Shown here: positions 24,758-34,476 of the stretch, piece after piece | Layout of the letters: each line of letters opens with the position of its first letter | Numbering within the stretch: the first letter of the stretch is position 1 | From: Streptomyces sp. P9-A4 | Lineage (GTDB): Bacteria > Actinomycetota > Actinomycetes > Streptomycetales > Streptomycetaceae | Assembly: GCF_036634195.1 (NCBI RefSeq) | Contig: NZ_JAZIFY010000001.1 | Coordinates: 3,234,501 to 3,298,500 of the forward strand | DNA length: 64,000 nt | Reading direction: 5' to 3' | Made by a program: the position numbers and the translations under genes | The notes under the pieces: generated by a model | The model's database searches: none | What the model saw: only the letters and a program-made list of their open reading frames with translations | What the model was told of the DNA's origin: nothing

Positions 24758-27549
24758 GCGACTTCACCCCCGCCACCGCCGCCACCACCGCCGTCCTCGC
24801 CGTCCTCGGCGAGCAGCAGGGCACCGGGGTCCTGCTGACCCCGACCCTCGTCCTGACCAGTGCCCACGTCCTCGGCGGCGCCCGCAGCGCCACGGCCGCC
24901 GCCCCGCACATGGCGGTACCGGGACGGTTGTCGGTCGTCTGGTCCGACGACCGCCTCGACGCCGCCCTCCTCCGGTCCGGCCATCGCCTCGGCACCCCGC
25001 CCCTGTTCAGCGCCCTCGCCACCGACCGCCCGATACCCGGCTGCGAGATCGTCGGCTTCCCCCGGGTCCAGCGGTACGAGGGCCGGAAACCGGACGTCGA
25101 CCAGTTCACCGGCACCGTCCTGCCCATGGCCGGACTCCTCCGCCACACCCTGACCGTCGAGCTGGACCACCCTCCCGTCACCGGCACGGAGGACGGCCCC
25201 TCGCCCCTCGCGGGCCTCTCCGGCGCCCCCGTCCTCGCCGACGGGAGACTGCTCGGCATCGTCCGCGCCGTACCGCGCGGACGCGGCCACCGCCGTCTGG
25301 AGTGCGTACCCCTGACCGCCGTCCTCGCGGACGAGGAAGTACGGCGGTGGCTTCCCCCCGACGTCGCCCCGCCGGTACGGATCACCGGCACGCACCCCCA
25401 TGACCGGCCGTACGAGGAGGAGTACGCGGAGGCCGTCGGAGCCTTCTACCGCCGCACCCGGATCTTCGGCCTCGACGAACTGGGCAAGCGCGCCTCCCAG
25501 TGGGACCTCGACACCGCCTACCTCTCCCTGGAGGCCGCGTCCAGGACCCCCGGCTCGCCCGACCGCGTCCCGCAGCGCATCGACGACCTGCTCGCCTCCC
25601 GGCCGCGCGTCCTCCTCAGGGGCGACGCCGGGGCCGGGAAGACCACCCTGGTGTGGTGGCTGGCCGCGCACGCCGCCGCCGGGACCCTGGGGCCCAACCT
25701 CGCCGAGCTGAACGGCCTCGTCCCCTTCGTCGTCCCGCTGCGCACCCTGCGCGCCCGGGGCAACGGCTACCCCTCCCCCGCCGAACTGGCCCGCGTCTCG
25801 GGGCTCATGATCGACCCCGCCCCCGAGGGCTGGGCCGGCCGGGTCCTCAACGCGGGGCGCGGCCTGCTCCTGGTCGACGGCCTCGACGAGGTCCCGGCGG
25901 AGGAGCGCGAGGCCGCCCACACCTGGCTCTCCCAGCTGCTCGCCCGCTACCCCCGCACCCGGTGCGTGGCGACCGTACGGCCCTTCGCCGTCGCCCCCGA
26001 CTGGCTCGGCTCCGAGCAGTTCGAGGAACTGACCCTCCTCCCGCTCAGGGACGCCGACATCCAGGCCTTCGTCGCCGCCTGGCACGCCGCCGCCCGGCTG
26101 GACGGAGACCCCGACCGGAACCTCACCGACCTCGAACGCGACCTGGCCCAGCAGTTCCGCCACAACCGTGCTCTGGCCGATCTCGCCCGGACCCCGCTGC
26201 TCTGCGCGGTCATCTGCGCCCTGCACCGGCTACGGGAGGGCTTCCTGCCCGAGACCCGCTGGGCGCTCTACTCCTCGGCGCTGCACCTGCTGCTCGGCGT
26301 CCGCGACGAACAGCGCGGGATCGGCACCCCCGACGGCATCGGCATGACGGTCGACGAGCACACCGAACTCCTCCAGCGGCTCGCGGCCTGGCTGGTCCGG
26401 GGCGGCCAGACCGAGTTCACCCGGGAACAGGCCCTGCACCAGCTCGCCCGCGCCCTGCCCGGGATGCCGAGGGTCGCCGCCCAGGGCGCCCCCGAGCAGA
26501 TCCTCACCCATCTCCTGAACCGCAGCGGCCTGCTCCAGGAACGCACGGACGACGTCTTCCAGTTCGCCCACCGCACCTTCCAGGACTTCCTGGCGGCGAA
26601 GGAACTGGTGGAGGACGACCAGCTCAAGGAGGCCCTGCGGCACGCCCACGACCAGCAGTGGCACGACGTCCTGCTCCTGGCGGCCGGCCACTGCACCCGC
26701 CGCGACCTGCCCACCCTGGTCGAGGGCCTCCTCACGGCAGGATCGGCCACCCGCAAACGCGACCTGAAGACCACGCTGTACGTCCTGGCGGCGTTGGCGG
26801 CCCAGCACGCGGCCTGGCTGGACGGCGCCCTGCACGGGCGGGTGCGGAAGGCGGTGAAGTCGGTGATCCCGCCGCGGAACACCGAGCAGGTGGGACAGCT
26901 GGCCCGCCTGGGCGGATACGTACTGCCGCTGCTGCCCGGCCCCGCGGAGGTGTCCAGGGAGGCCATCGGCACCATCGTCCATCTGGTCTTCACGATCGGC
27001 GGCCGGGAGGCCCTGCCGTACGCCCGCGCATTCGCCGAGGCGGGAGAGGCGGACAGGTTCTCCGGCGTCTGGAGCCAGTTCCCCCTTGAGGCGTACGCGC
27101 GGGAGATCGCCCCGCACCTCACCCCGGACGCCCCCATCATGGTGACCGGCGTGGAACAGCTGCGGCATCTGCCGGACCACCCGAGCGTCCACCTCTACGG
27201 GGACTTCGAGGCACCCGAACTCCTCAGCGGCCTCAGCGGGCGGAGGCTGCGCTTCCTCGGCATCTCCCAGAACACCCGGCTCACCGACCTCGGCTTCCTG
27301 AGCGGAGTGGACTGCGCCCAGCTCACCGGCCTCTACCTGGCGCACTGCCCCCGGCTGACGGATCTGACGGCGGTGGCGCGGCTGAGCGCGCTCGCCTACC
27401 TCAGGGTCGGCGGCGTCCAGGACTCCACCGGGACGCTGGACCTCACCCCGCTCCACAACCTGCCCCATGTGATCGTGAACATCACGTCCTTCCCCCGCAA
27501 GCGGATCCTCGGCGCCGCCGCCCTCGGTGACCGGCTCACCGTCGAATAG
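24754..27549 (+). CDS. Trypsin-like protease fused to NACHT NTPase (NLR)
   Basis: 931 residues, GTG start. Residues 1-200 are a trypsin/HtrA-like serine protease with His38 (LTSAHVL), Asp69 (DDRLDAAL) and Ser156 (GLSGAPV), so the triad looks intact. A linker ends in the shared segment LDTAYLSLEA (252-261). The NACHT core has Walker A GDAGAGKTT (290-298), Walker B LLLVDGLDE (371-379) and FQFAHRTFQDFLAAKEL. The C-terminus has LRR-like turns (LTDLGFLSGVDCAQLTGLYL). The likely model: ligand sensing by the C-terminus, ATP-driven assembly, then proteolysis. The NACHT part is paralogous to the gene at 21339-24386. Confidence 0.92.
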   Translation: MSDFTPATAATTAVLAVLGEQQGTGVLLTPTLVLTSAHVLGGARSATAAAPHMAVPGRLSVVWSDDRLDAALLRSGHRLGTPPLFSALATDRPIPGCEIVGFPRVQRYEGRKPDVDQFTGTVLPMAGLLRHTLTVELDHPPVTGTEDGPSPLAGLSGAPVLADGRLLGIVRAVPRGRGHRRLECVPLTAVLADEEVRRWLPPDVAPPVRITGTHPHDRPYEEEYAEAVGAFYRRTRIFGLDELGKRASQWDLDTAYLSLEAASRTPGSPDRVPQRIDDLLASRPRVLLRGDAGAGKTTLVWWLAAHAAAGTLGPNLAELNGLVPFVVPLRTLRARGNGYPSPAELARVSGLMIDPAPEGWAGRVLNAGRGLLLVDGLDEVPAEEREAAHTWLSQLLARYPRTRCVATVRPFAVAPDWLGSEQFEELTLLPLRDADIQAFVAAWHAAARLDGDPDRNLTDLERDLAQQFRHNRALADLARTPLLCAVICALHRLREGFLPETRWALYSSALHLLLGVRDEQRGIGTPDGIGMTVDEHTELLQRLAAWLVRGGQTEFTREQALHQLARALPGMPRVAAQGAPEQILTHLLNRSGLLQERTDDVFQFAHRTFQDFLAAKELVEDDQLKEALRHAHDQQWHDVLLLAAGHCTRRDLPTLVEGLLTAGSATRKRDLKTTLYVLAALAAQHAAWLDGALHGRVRKAVKSVIPPRNTEQVGQLARLGGYVLPLLPGPAEVSREAIGTIVHLVFTIGGREALPYARAFAEAGEADRFSGVWSQFPLEAYAREIAPHLTPDAPIMVTGVEQLRHLPDHPSVHLYGDFEAPELLSGLSGRRLRFLGISQNTRLTDLGFLSGVDCAQLTGLYLAHCPRLTDLTAVARLSALAYLRVGGVQDSTGTLDLTPLHNLPHVIVNITSFPRKRILGAAALGDRLTVE

Positions 27550-27579
27550 ACGGCCGGGGCGCCGCCGGGACGGCAAAAA

Positions 27580-27617
27580 GGGGCGGCCCCGGAACCATCG
27601 GGTTCCGGGGCCGCCCC
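27580..27617. terminator. Strong hairpin terminator between trypsin-NACHT and clpC
   Basis: A perfect 17-bp stem (27580-27596 with 27601-27617) and a 4-base loop ATCG. The left side reads CAAAAAG, which on the minus strand is a U-tract, so it is an intrinsic terminator for clpC. It can also stop read-through from the NACHT locus. Confidence 0.92.
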
Positions 27618-27644
27618 TTACCGCGCCACCTGCTCAGCGCAGCG

Positions 27645-30167
<2,523 letters not shown>

Positions 30168-30628
30168 CGTTAATCGCTCCTCAGAGCGGTCAGTCAGTTA
30201 GGGGTCGATCCCCTCCCTGTCCTTCCGCAGCTTAGTCCCGCAAGCGGGGACCGCTCATTCCAACTGCCGACATCCGTCCGGATCACCCCACCTTCCGCGG
30301 GGAGACCTGCTGCCGAACAGCCGACAAATGCTCCAACCCGATGGTGCGAGACGATGTTCCCGCAGGCCAAGTAGTTAGCCGCGCCATCAGTACGCCGATG
30401 GCGAACGTGAGACGCCGAAGCCCGCGAGTCGCCCCTCTCCACTAGGAATGTCTTACCCGTAAGGACTGACACTCCATGCGGCGCACCCCGGTTCCCTCCG
30501 CTACCAGCGAACACCCTTGCGCTGCCGAATGCACGCGTACGCCCCATCACGGACACCTTGCGCGTCCGGACGGAGACCGTGTGTCATCGCGGGCGTAACC
30601 AACACGCCCTCGCGGGAGTTCCCCCGGC
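30168..30628. promoter_or_regulatory. 461-base divergent control region of clpC and the SCO3374-like gene
   Basis: No supported gene; GC content is visibly lower than in the coding regions. It holds the ClgR-like palindrome at 30390-30406 and, facing clpC, a GCTAACTACTT stretch (minus strand, about 30370-30380) that could include a -10 element. The short minus-strand ORF here has no family features and I leave it out. Confidence 0.5.
30390..30406. promoter_or_regulatory. Candidate ClgR box upstream of clpC
   Basis: Read on the minus strand, GTTCGCCATCGGCGTAC fits the ClgR consensus GTTCGC-N5-GCG, with the outer arms complementary except at one position. In Streptomyces ClgR activates clpP1clpP2, clpC1 and lon. 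The site sits about 223 bases before the clpC start, so the clpC promoter should lie between them. Confidence 0.65.
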
Positions 30629-31219
30629 ATGGCCTTCACCGTCCCGCTTCCCCGTACGCCGCTCGACGGCGCTCTGGCGCGGTGGTACGAGCGGGAGCTC
30701 GGCTGGGCGACGGTGGCGGGTCCGCCGGTGCAGCTGGTCACGGGGCTGCGCTTCGACGTCCTTGAGCTGCCCGCCGAGGCCGGCCGGGGCGTGCTGCGCC
30801 GGACGGGCCCGGCGACGGGTCCGGTGGCCCTGCTGGGGCGCCGGATGCGGCTCCTCGTGGCCGCCGGGACGGCCGAGGAGCTACCGGGTCTGCTCGACTG
30901 GCTGGAGTGGGGCGGGATCGCGCTCGACCTCACGGCCATGGGGGCCGACGGCCGGATGACCGCACCCCTTCCCCCGGAGCGGGGCGGATCCGGCACGCCG
31001 GGTGCCTCCGTGTGGCTGCGGGCCCCTGCGCCGGGCCGCGAGGTCGAGTCCTCGCTGCCGGCCCTGCGGTCCACGCCCTGGGGCGGTGCGGATGCCCCGT
31101 GCCTGGTGCGTCTGGTGGCCGCGGCGGCCGCGGAGTGCCACCGGGCGCGGCTGCTGAGTGCGCGGACCCGGGGGCCGGCGGCTCAGCAGCTGTCGCCTCA
31201 GCGGTTCGCGTCCTCGTAG
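30629..31219 (+). CDS. SCO3374-family protein of unknown function
   Basis: 196 residues beginning MAFTVPLPRTPLDGALARWY. The protein has a central segment LGRRMRLLVAAGTAEELPGL ... DWLEWGGIALDLTAMGADGR and no membrane helix or signal. It matches the SCO3374 family that sits between clpC and lsr2 in Streptomyces; some members have been likened to the DNA primase/polymerase (prim-pol) type, but I see no clear catalytic triad. Its last 22 bases overlap the end of lsr2 on the other strand. Confidence 0.8.
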   Translation: MAFTVPLPRTPLDGALARWYERELGWATVAGPPVQLVTGLRFDVLELPAEAGRGVLRRTGPATGPVALLGRRMRLLVAAGTAEELPGLLDWLEWGGIALDLTAMGADGRMTAPLPPERGGSGTPGASVWLRAPAPGREVESSLPALRSTPWGGADAPCLVRLVAAAAAECHRARLLSARTRGPAAQQLSPQRFASS

Positions 31220-31533
31220 GCCGCCTTGACGGTGGCCGGCACGCGACCGCGGTCGTTCACGTCGTAGCCGTTCTCCTTGGCCCACGCGCGGATCTTCGCG
31301 GTGTCCTGGCTGCCCGCCGCCACGGCGCGGCCCTTGCCGCGAGCGCCGGCGGTACGACCACCGGTACGACGGCCGCTCGCGGTGTAGGGCTCGAGCAGAC
31401 CACGGAGCTTTTCCGCGTTCGCGGTGGTGAGGTCGATCTCGTAGGTCTTGCCGTCCAGCGCGAACGTCACGGTCTCGTCCGCCTCGACGCCGTCGAGGTC
31501 GTCGACAAGAAGGACCTGAACCTTCTGTGCCAC
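31198..31533 (-). CDS. lsr2: Nucleoid-associated protein Lsr2
   Basis: 111 residues, the family's usual length. N-terminal dimerisation domain (VQVLLVDDLDGVEADETVTF), Arg/Gly linker (GRRTGGRTAGARGKGR), and a C-terminal DNA-binding domain ending with the AT-hook-like RGR (NDRGRVPATVKAAYE). It bridges AT-rich DNA and silences foreign genes and specialised-metabolite clusters in Streptomyces. The GTG at 31533 (VAQKVQVLL) is the usual start; four codons more are open. Confidence 0.96.
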   Translation of the reverse strand: MAQKVQVLLVDDLDGVEADETVTFALDGKTYEIDLTTANAEKLRGLLEPYTASGRRTGGRTAGARGKGRAVAAGSQDTAKIRAWAKENGYDVNDRGRVPATVKAAYEDANR

Positions 31534-31669
31534 CGGATTTCCTTTCATCGAAAATGCAGTACGCGGAAAGGAAACCGCTTTTCCCGGAAAAACACAAACC
31601 CCTGGCAGAGGTTCAGAACCCCGACCGCGCGGGAAACGTGCGCGATTCGGACATAGGGATCCGCACGGG

Positions 31670-32215
31670 TCACAGGTGCAGAAGCATCCGGCTGTTGCCC
31701 AAGGTGTTCGGCTTCACTCGTTCGAGACCGAGGAACTCGGCGACTCCCTCGTCATAGGAACGCAGCAGCTCGCTGTAGACATCTCCGTCGACCGGGGTCT
31801 CGCCGATCTCGACGAAGCCGTGCTTCACGAAGAAGTCGACTTCGAAGGTGAGGCAGAATACCCGCCGCACACCGAGCCATCGGGCGGTGTGCAACAACTT
31901 GTCCAGCACCTGATGTCCGACGCCGGCTCCCTTGAACTCGGGATCCACGGCGAGAGTGCGCACTTCGGCGAGGTCTTCCCACATGACGTGGAGAGCGCCG
32001 CAGCCGACGACGGTGGCGTCCTCGTCCCGTTCCGCCACCCAGAACTCCTGGATGGACTCGTAAAGGGTGACGGTGGCCTTGTCGAGCAGGATGCCCCGGT
32101 TCACGAAGGGGTCGACGAGGCGGCGGACCGCGGCGACGTCTCCGGTGCGGGCCCTGCGGACGGTGACGGCTTTGGCGGAGGCCGGGGAAGCGGCCGGGGA
32201 AGCGGACGGCGACAT
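31670..32215 (-). CDS. Amino-acid N-acetyltransferase (short ArgA/NAGS-like GNAT)
   Basis: 181 residues forming a single GNAT domain: VTVRRARTGDVAAVRRLVDP at the start, the acetyl-CoA loop region VRTLAVDPEFKGAGVGHQVL (R/Q-x-x-G-x-G/A type), and FEVDFFVKHGFVEIGE near the end. It resembles the short stand-alone N-acetylglutamate synthases of actinobacteria, which make N-acetylglutamate for arginine synthesis without an amino-acid kinase domain. It follows the BlaI gene by 9 bases in the same direction. Confidence 0.82.
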   Translation of the reverse strand: MSPSASPAASPASAKAVTVRRARTGDVAAVRRLVDPFVNRGILLDKATVTLYESIQEFWVAERDEDATVVGCGALHVMWEDLAEVRTLAVDPEFKGAGVGHQVLDKLLHTARWLGVRRVFCLTFEVDFFVKHGFVEIGETPVDGDVYSELLRSYDEGVAEFLGLERVKPNTLGNSRMLLHL

Positions 32216-32224
32216 GGGGGGACG

Positions 32225-32644
32225 CTATCGCTCCCGGGCCCCGGATCCCTCGGCGCCCTCCTCGGGCGGGGCGGGGAGCGGGGTGTCCCGCTGCACGATC
32301 CGGATGGCGTCGTTGAGGGCCTCGCGCTGTTCCTGCGACATCATCCCGAAGAAGGCGACGAGCGCGGCGGCCGGATTGTCGCTCTGTGCCCATCCCTCGT
32401 TCATCAGGGCGGCCGCGTAGGCGGCCCTGGTGGAGACCGCCGTATATCGATAGGCGCGGCCTTCGACTTCTCGGCGGACCCAGCCCTTCTGATGGAGATT
32501 GTCCATGACGGTCATGACGGTGGTGTAGGCGATGGACCGTTCCTGCTGAAGGTCCTCCAGAACTTCCCGGACGGTCACCGGACGGTTCCATTGCCAGACG
32601 CGCGTCATCACGGCGTCTTCGAGCTCTCCCAGGGGACGGGGCAC
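32225..32644 (-). CDS. BlaI/MecI/CopY-family transcriptional regulator
   Basis: 139 residues with the Penicillinase_R winged helix: LGELEDAVMTRVWQWNRPVT ... SIAYTTVMTVMDNLHQKGW. Members repress beta-lactamase-type genes and are normally inactivated by a BlaR1/M56 protease. No M56 protease gene is present in the window. GTG start at 32642-32644. It forms a likely operon with the N-acetyltransferase gene, which suggests a role other than beta-lactam response or a distant partner. Confidence 0.9.
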   Translation of the reverse strand: MPRPLGELEDAVMTRVWQWNRPVTVREVLEDLQQERSIAYTTVMTVMDNLHQKGWVRREVEGRAYRYTAVSTRAAYAAALMNEGWAQSDNPAAALVAFFGMMSQEQREALNDAIRIVQRDTPLPAPPEEGAEGSGARER

Positions 32645-32649
32645 AACGT

Positions 32650-32679
32650 CACTTTAGTGCTCAAAACGCCATTTAGCGC
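32650..32679. promoter_or_regulatory. Candidate BlaI operator repeats
   Basis: Just upstream of the BlaI gene, the minus strand carries GCGCTAAATGG (32669-32679) and GCACTAAAGTG (32650-32660) 19 bases apart. The second contains the dyad CACT-AA-AGTG. BlaI-type proteins bind short dyads and usually regulate themselves. Confidence 0.4.
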
Positions 32680-32713
32680 CCATTGACGTAAGGAAACACA
32701 ACAAAAAGGACGC

Positions 32714-32731
32714 ACGACCACGAAGGGTCGT
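32714..32731 (-). terminator. Terminator after the 59-residue membrane protein gene
   Basis: ACGACC and GGTCGT pair around a 6-base loop (32714-32731). On the minus strand the stem is followed by GCGTCCTTTTTG, a U-run. It lies between the small gene ending at 32765 and the BlaI gene. Confidence 0.8.
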
Positions 32732-32764
32732 ACGTCCCGGGTACTGCGGCGGTGCGGGCGGGCG

Positions 32765-32944
32765 TCAGACGGCGGGGGTGCTGTCCGCCTGGCGGGTCGC
32801 CTCGGCGCGGGCGAGCGCGGCGTCCACGACCGCGTCCTCCTTCGCCTTGTTCGGGCCGCCCTGGCTCTTGACGATCGTGACGACGAGGCCGATGAAGAAC
32901 GCGGCCATCACGACGGGGGGCACGAGCGCGGATACGTAGTCCAT
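32765..32944 (-). CDS. Small single-pass membrane protein
   Basis: 59 residues: MDYVSALVPPVVMAAFFIGL begins the protein, with one hydrophobic helix (about 5-25) followed by a charged, cytosolic-type tail rich in Lys/Asp/Ala (QGGPNKAKEDAVVDAALAR). It is followed by a good intrinsic terminator on the same strand, which supports it as a real transcribed gene. Function unknown; such small proteins are conserved at this place in Streptomyces by my recollection. Confidence 0.75.
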   Translation of the reverse strand: MDYVSALVPPVVMAAFFIGLVVTIVKSQGGPNKAKEDAVVDAALARAEATRQADSTPAV

Positions 32945-32958
32945 GGCGACCAGCCTAG

Positions 32959-33585
32959 CTATCCGGCGACGCGTTCCTCGGGCGGGGGCGGGGGTACGGG
33001 CCTCCGGCGCGGCGGAAACACCTCGGAGGGCTTGGGCACCGGACGCTCGGCGGGCGCCGGGGGCGTCGGCTTGGGATCGTCGGCCGCCGCGCGCCCGCCG
33101 GGCAGGGCGAGCAGCCGGACCCGGGGCGCCGTGACCACGGCGCCCTGCGGGCTCCGTCCGGCGGTCGTGCCGGTGGCCTGGGAGACCCGGGCGAGGCGCG
33201 CGCGTACGGAGCGCTCGGCGAGGATCTGGCAGCGGGCGAGCAGCTCGGCCGCCGCGGGGTTGCGGCGCAGGGCGCGCAGTGCGGCGAGGTCGTCGGCCCC
33301 GGGGTCGTAACCGGCGGCGAGGGCGTCCTGGAGGAGCTCCAGATAGCCGCCGAGGGACCCGGGGAGCGCTTCGCGGTAGCGGGCCAGGTCGGCGAGGAGG
33401 AAGGCGCGCAGCCGGCCGGCCTCGCGTACCGCCTCGTCCACGGATTCGGCCAGGCGCAGGGTGTCCTGGACGTCCTCGTCCTGGAGCGGGGCGGGGTGGA
33501 GGGCGACGGCGAGGGCACGGCGGAGCACACGCAGCTCGTCCGCGCTGAACGCCATGCCGCCGCGGGATCCGTATGGCGTGGGCAT
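32959..33585 (-). CDS. Hypothetical helical protein with Pro-rich tail
   Basis: 208 residues from MPTPYGS; an internal ATG at 33555 (MAFSADELRVLRRALAVAL) is an equally good start and begins the structured part. Residues 12-140 are helical and Leu/Ala/Arg-rich (VQDTLRLAESVDEAVREAGR, LRAFLLADLARYREALPG). The last 60 residues are Pro/Arg-rich and disordered. No known domain recognised. It runs in the same direction as coaX upstream and the 59-residue membrane protein downstream (14 bases). Confidence 0.7.
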   Translation of the reverse strand: MPTPYGSRGGMAFSADELRVLRRALAVALHPAPLQDEDVQDTLRLAESVDEAVREAGRLRAFLLADLARYREALPGSLGGYLELLQDALAAGYDPGADDLAALRALRRNPAAAELLARCQILAERSVRARLARVSQATGTTAGRSPQGAVVTAPRVRLLALPGGRAAADDPKPTPPAPAERPVPKPSEVFPPRRRPVPPPPPEERVAG

Positions 33586-33599
33586 GGGCCGACGATACG

Positions 33600-33626
33600 C
33601 GCTAATCGGACAATTTCCTCTTAGCG
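33600..33626. promoter_or_regulatory. Inverted repeat CGCTAA-N15-TTAGCG
   Basis: CGCTAA (33600-33605) and TTAGCG (33621-33626) form a perfect 6-base inverted repeat 15 bases before the 208-residue protein gene. The half-site resembles the GCGCTAA motif before the BlaI gene 0.9 kb away. Confidence 0.35.
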
Positions 33627-33669
33627 ATCATTGCGGCGCGCCGACGGCCCGCCCGTCCGCCCGCCTCCC

Positions 33670-34476
33670 TCACATGCGGGAGACGTTCCGCTCGTACACC
33701 AGGCGCAGGCCGATCAGGGTCAGCCAGGGCTCGTGCTCGTCGATCTCCCGGGAGTCGGCGAGGACCATCGGCGCCAGGCCGCCGGTCGCGATCACCGTCA
33801 CGTCCGAGGGGTCGCCGTTCGGGCCGACCAGCTCCCGCTTCATCCGGGCGACGACGCCGTCGACCTGGCCCGCGTACCCGTAGACGATGCCCGACTGCAT
33901 CGCCTCCACCGTGTTCTTGCCGATCACGCTGCGCGGCCTGGCCAGCTCGATCTTGCGGAGCATGGCCCCCTTGACCCCGAGCGCCTCGACCGAGATCTCG
34001 ATGCCCGGCGCGATGGCGCCGCCCGCGTACTCGCCGCGCGTGGTGACCGCGTCGTACGTCGTCGCCGTACCGAAGTCGACGACGATCGCCGGGCCGCCGT
34101 AGAGCTCGACGGCCGCGACCGCGTTGATCACGCGGTCCGCGCCGACCTCCTTGGGGTTGTCCGTGAGGATCGGCACGCCCGTCTTGACGCCCGGTTCCAC
34201 CAGGACCGCGGGGACGTCCCCGTAGTAGCGCCGGGTGACCTCGCGCAGCTCGTGCAGCACCGAGGGGACCGTCGCGCAGATCGCGATCCCCTCGATGCCG
34301 TCGCTCAGCTCCACGCCGAGCAGCGGGTGCATGCCCATGAGGCCCTGGAGCAGGACCGCCATCTCGTCGGCGGTGCGGCTCGGATCGGTGGAGATCCGCC
34401 AGTGCTCGACGATCTCGTCACCGTCGAAGAGACCGAGGACCGTGTGCGTGTTGCCGACGTCGATGGTGAGCAGCAT
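33670..34476 (-). CDS. coaX: Type III pantothenate kinase
   Basis: CoaX phosphorylates pantothenate, the first step from vitamin B5 to coenzyme A. 268 residues of the ASKHA fold with the phosphate loop LLTIDVGNTHTVLGLF, the metal/adenine motifs VVDFGTATTYDAVT and GGAIAPGIEI, and the C-terminal IATGGLAPMV. The ATG at 34476 overlaps the nadC stop by one base (TGATG), so it is the last gene of the pan/nad cofactor operon. Confidence 0.96.
   Translation of the reverse strand: MLLTIDVGNTHTVLGLFDGDEIVEHWRISTDPSRTADEMAVLLQGLMGMHPLLGVELSDGIEGIAICATVPSVLHELREVTRRYYGDVPAVLVEPGVKTGVPILTDNPKEVGADRVINAVAAVELYGGPAIVVDFGTATTYDAVTTRGEYAGGAIAPGIEISVEALGVKGAMLRKIELARPRSVIGKNTVEAMQSGIVYGYAGQVDGVVARMKRELVGPNGDPSDVTVIATGGLAPMVLADSREIDEHEPWLTLIGLRLVYERNVSRM

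Noticed and set aside
30194..30556. Minus-strand ORF between clpC and the SCO3374-like gene
   Set aside because: No ribosome site, no domain, GC pattern unlike coding DNA, and it would overlie the ClgR-like box and clpC promoter region.
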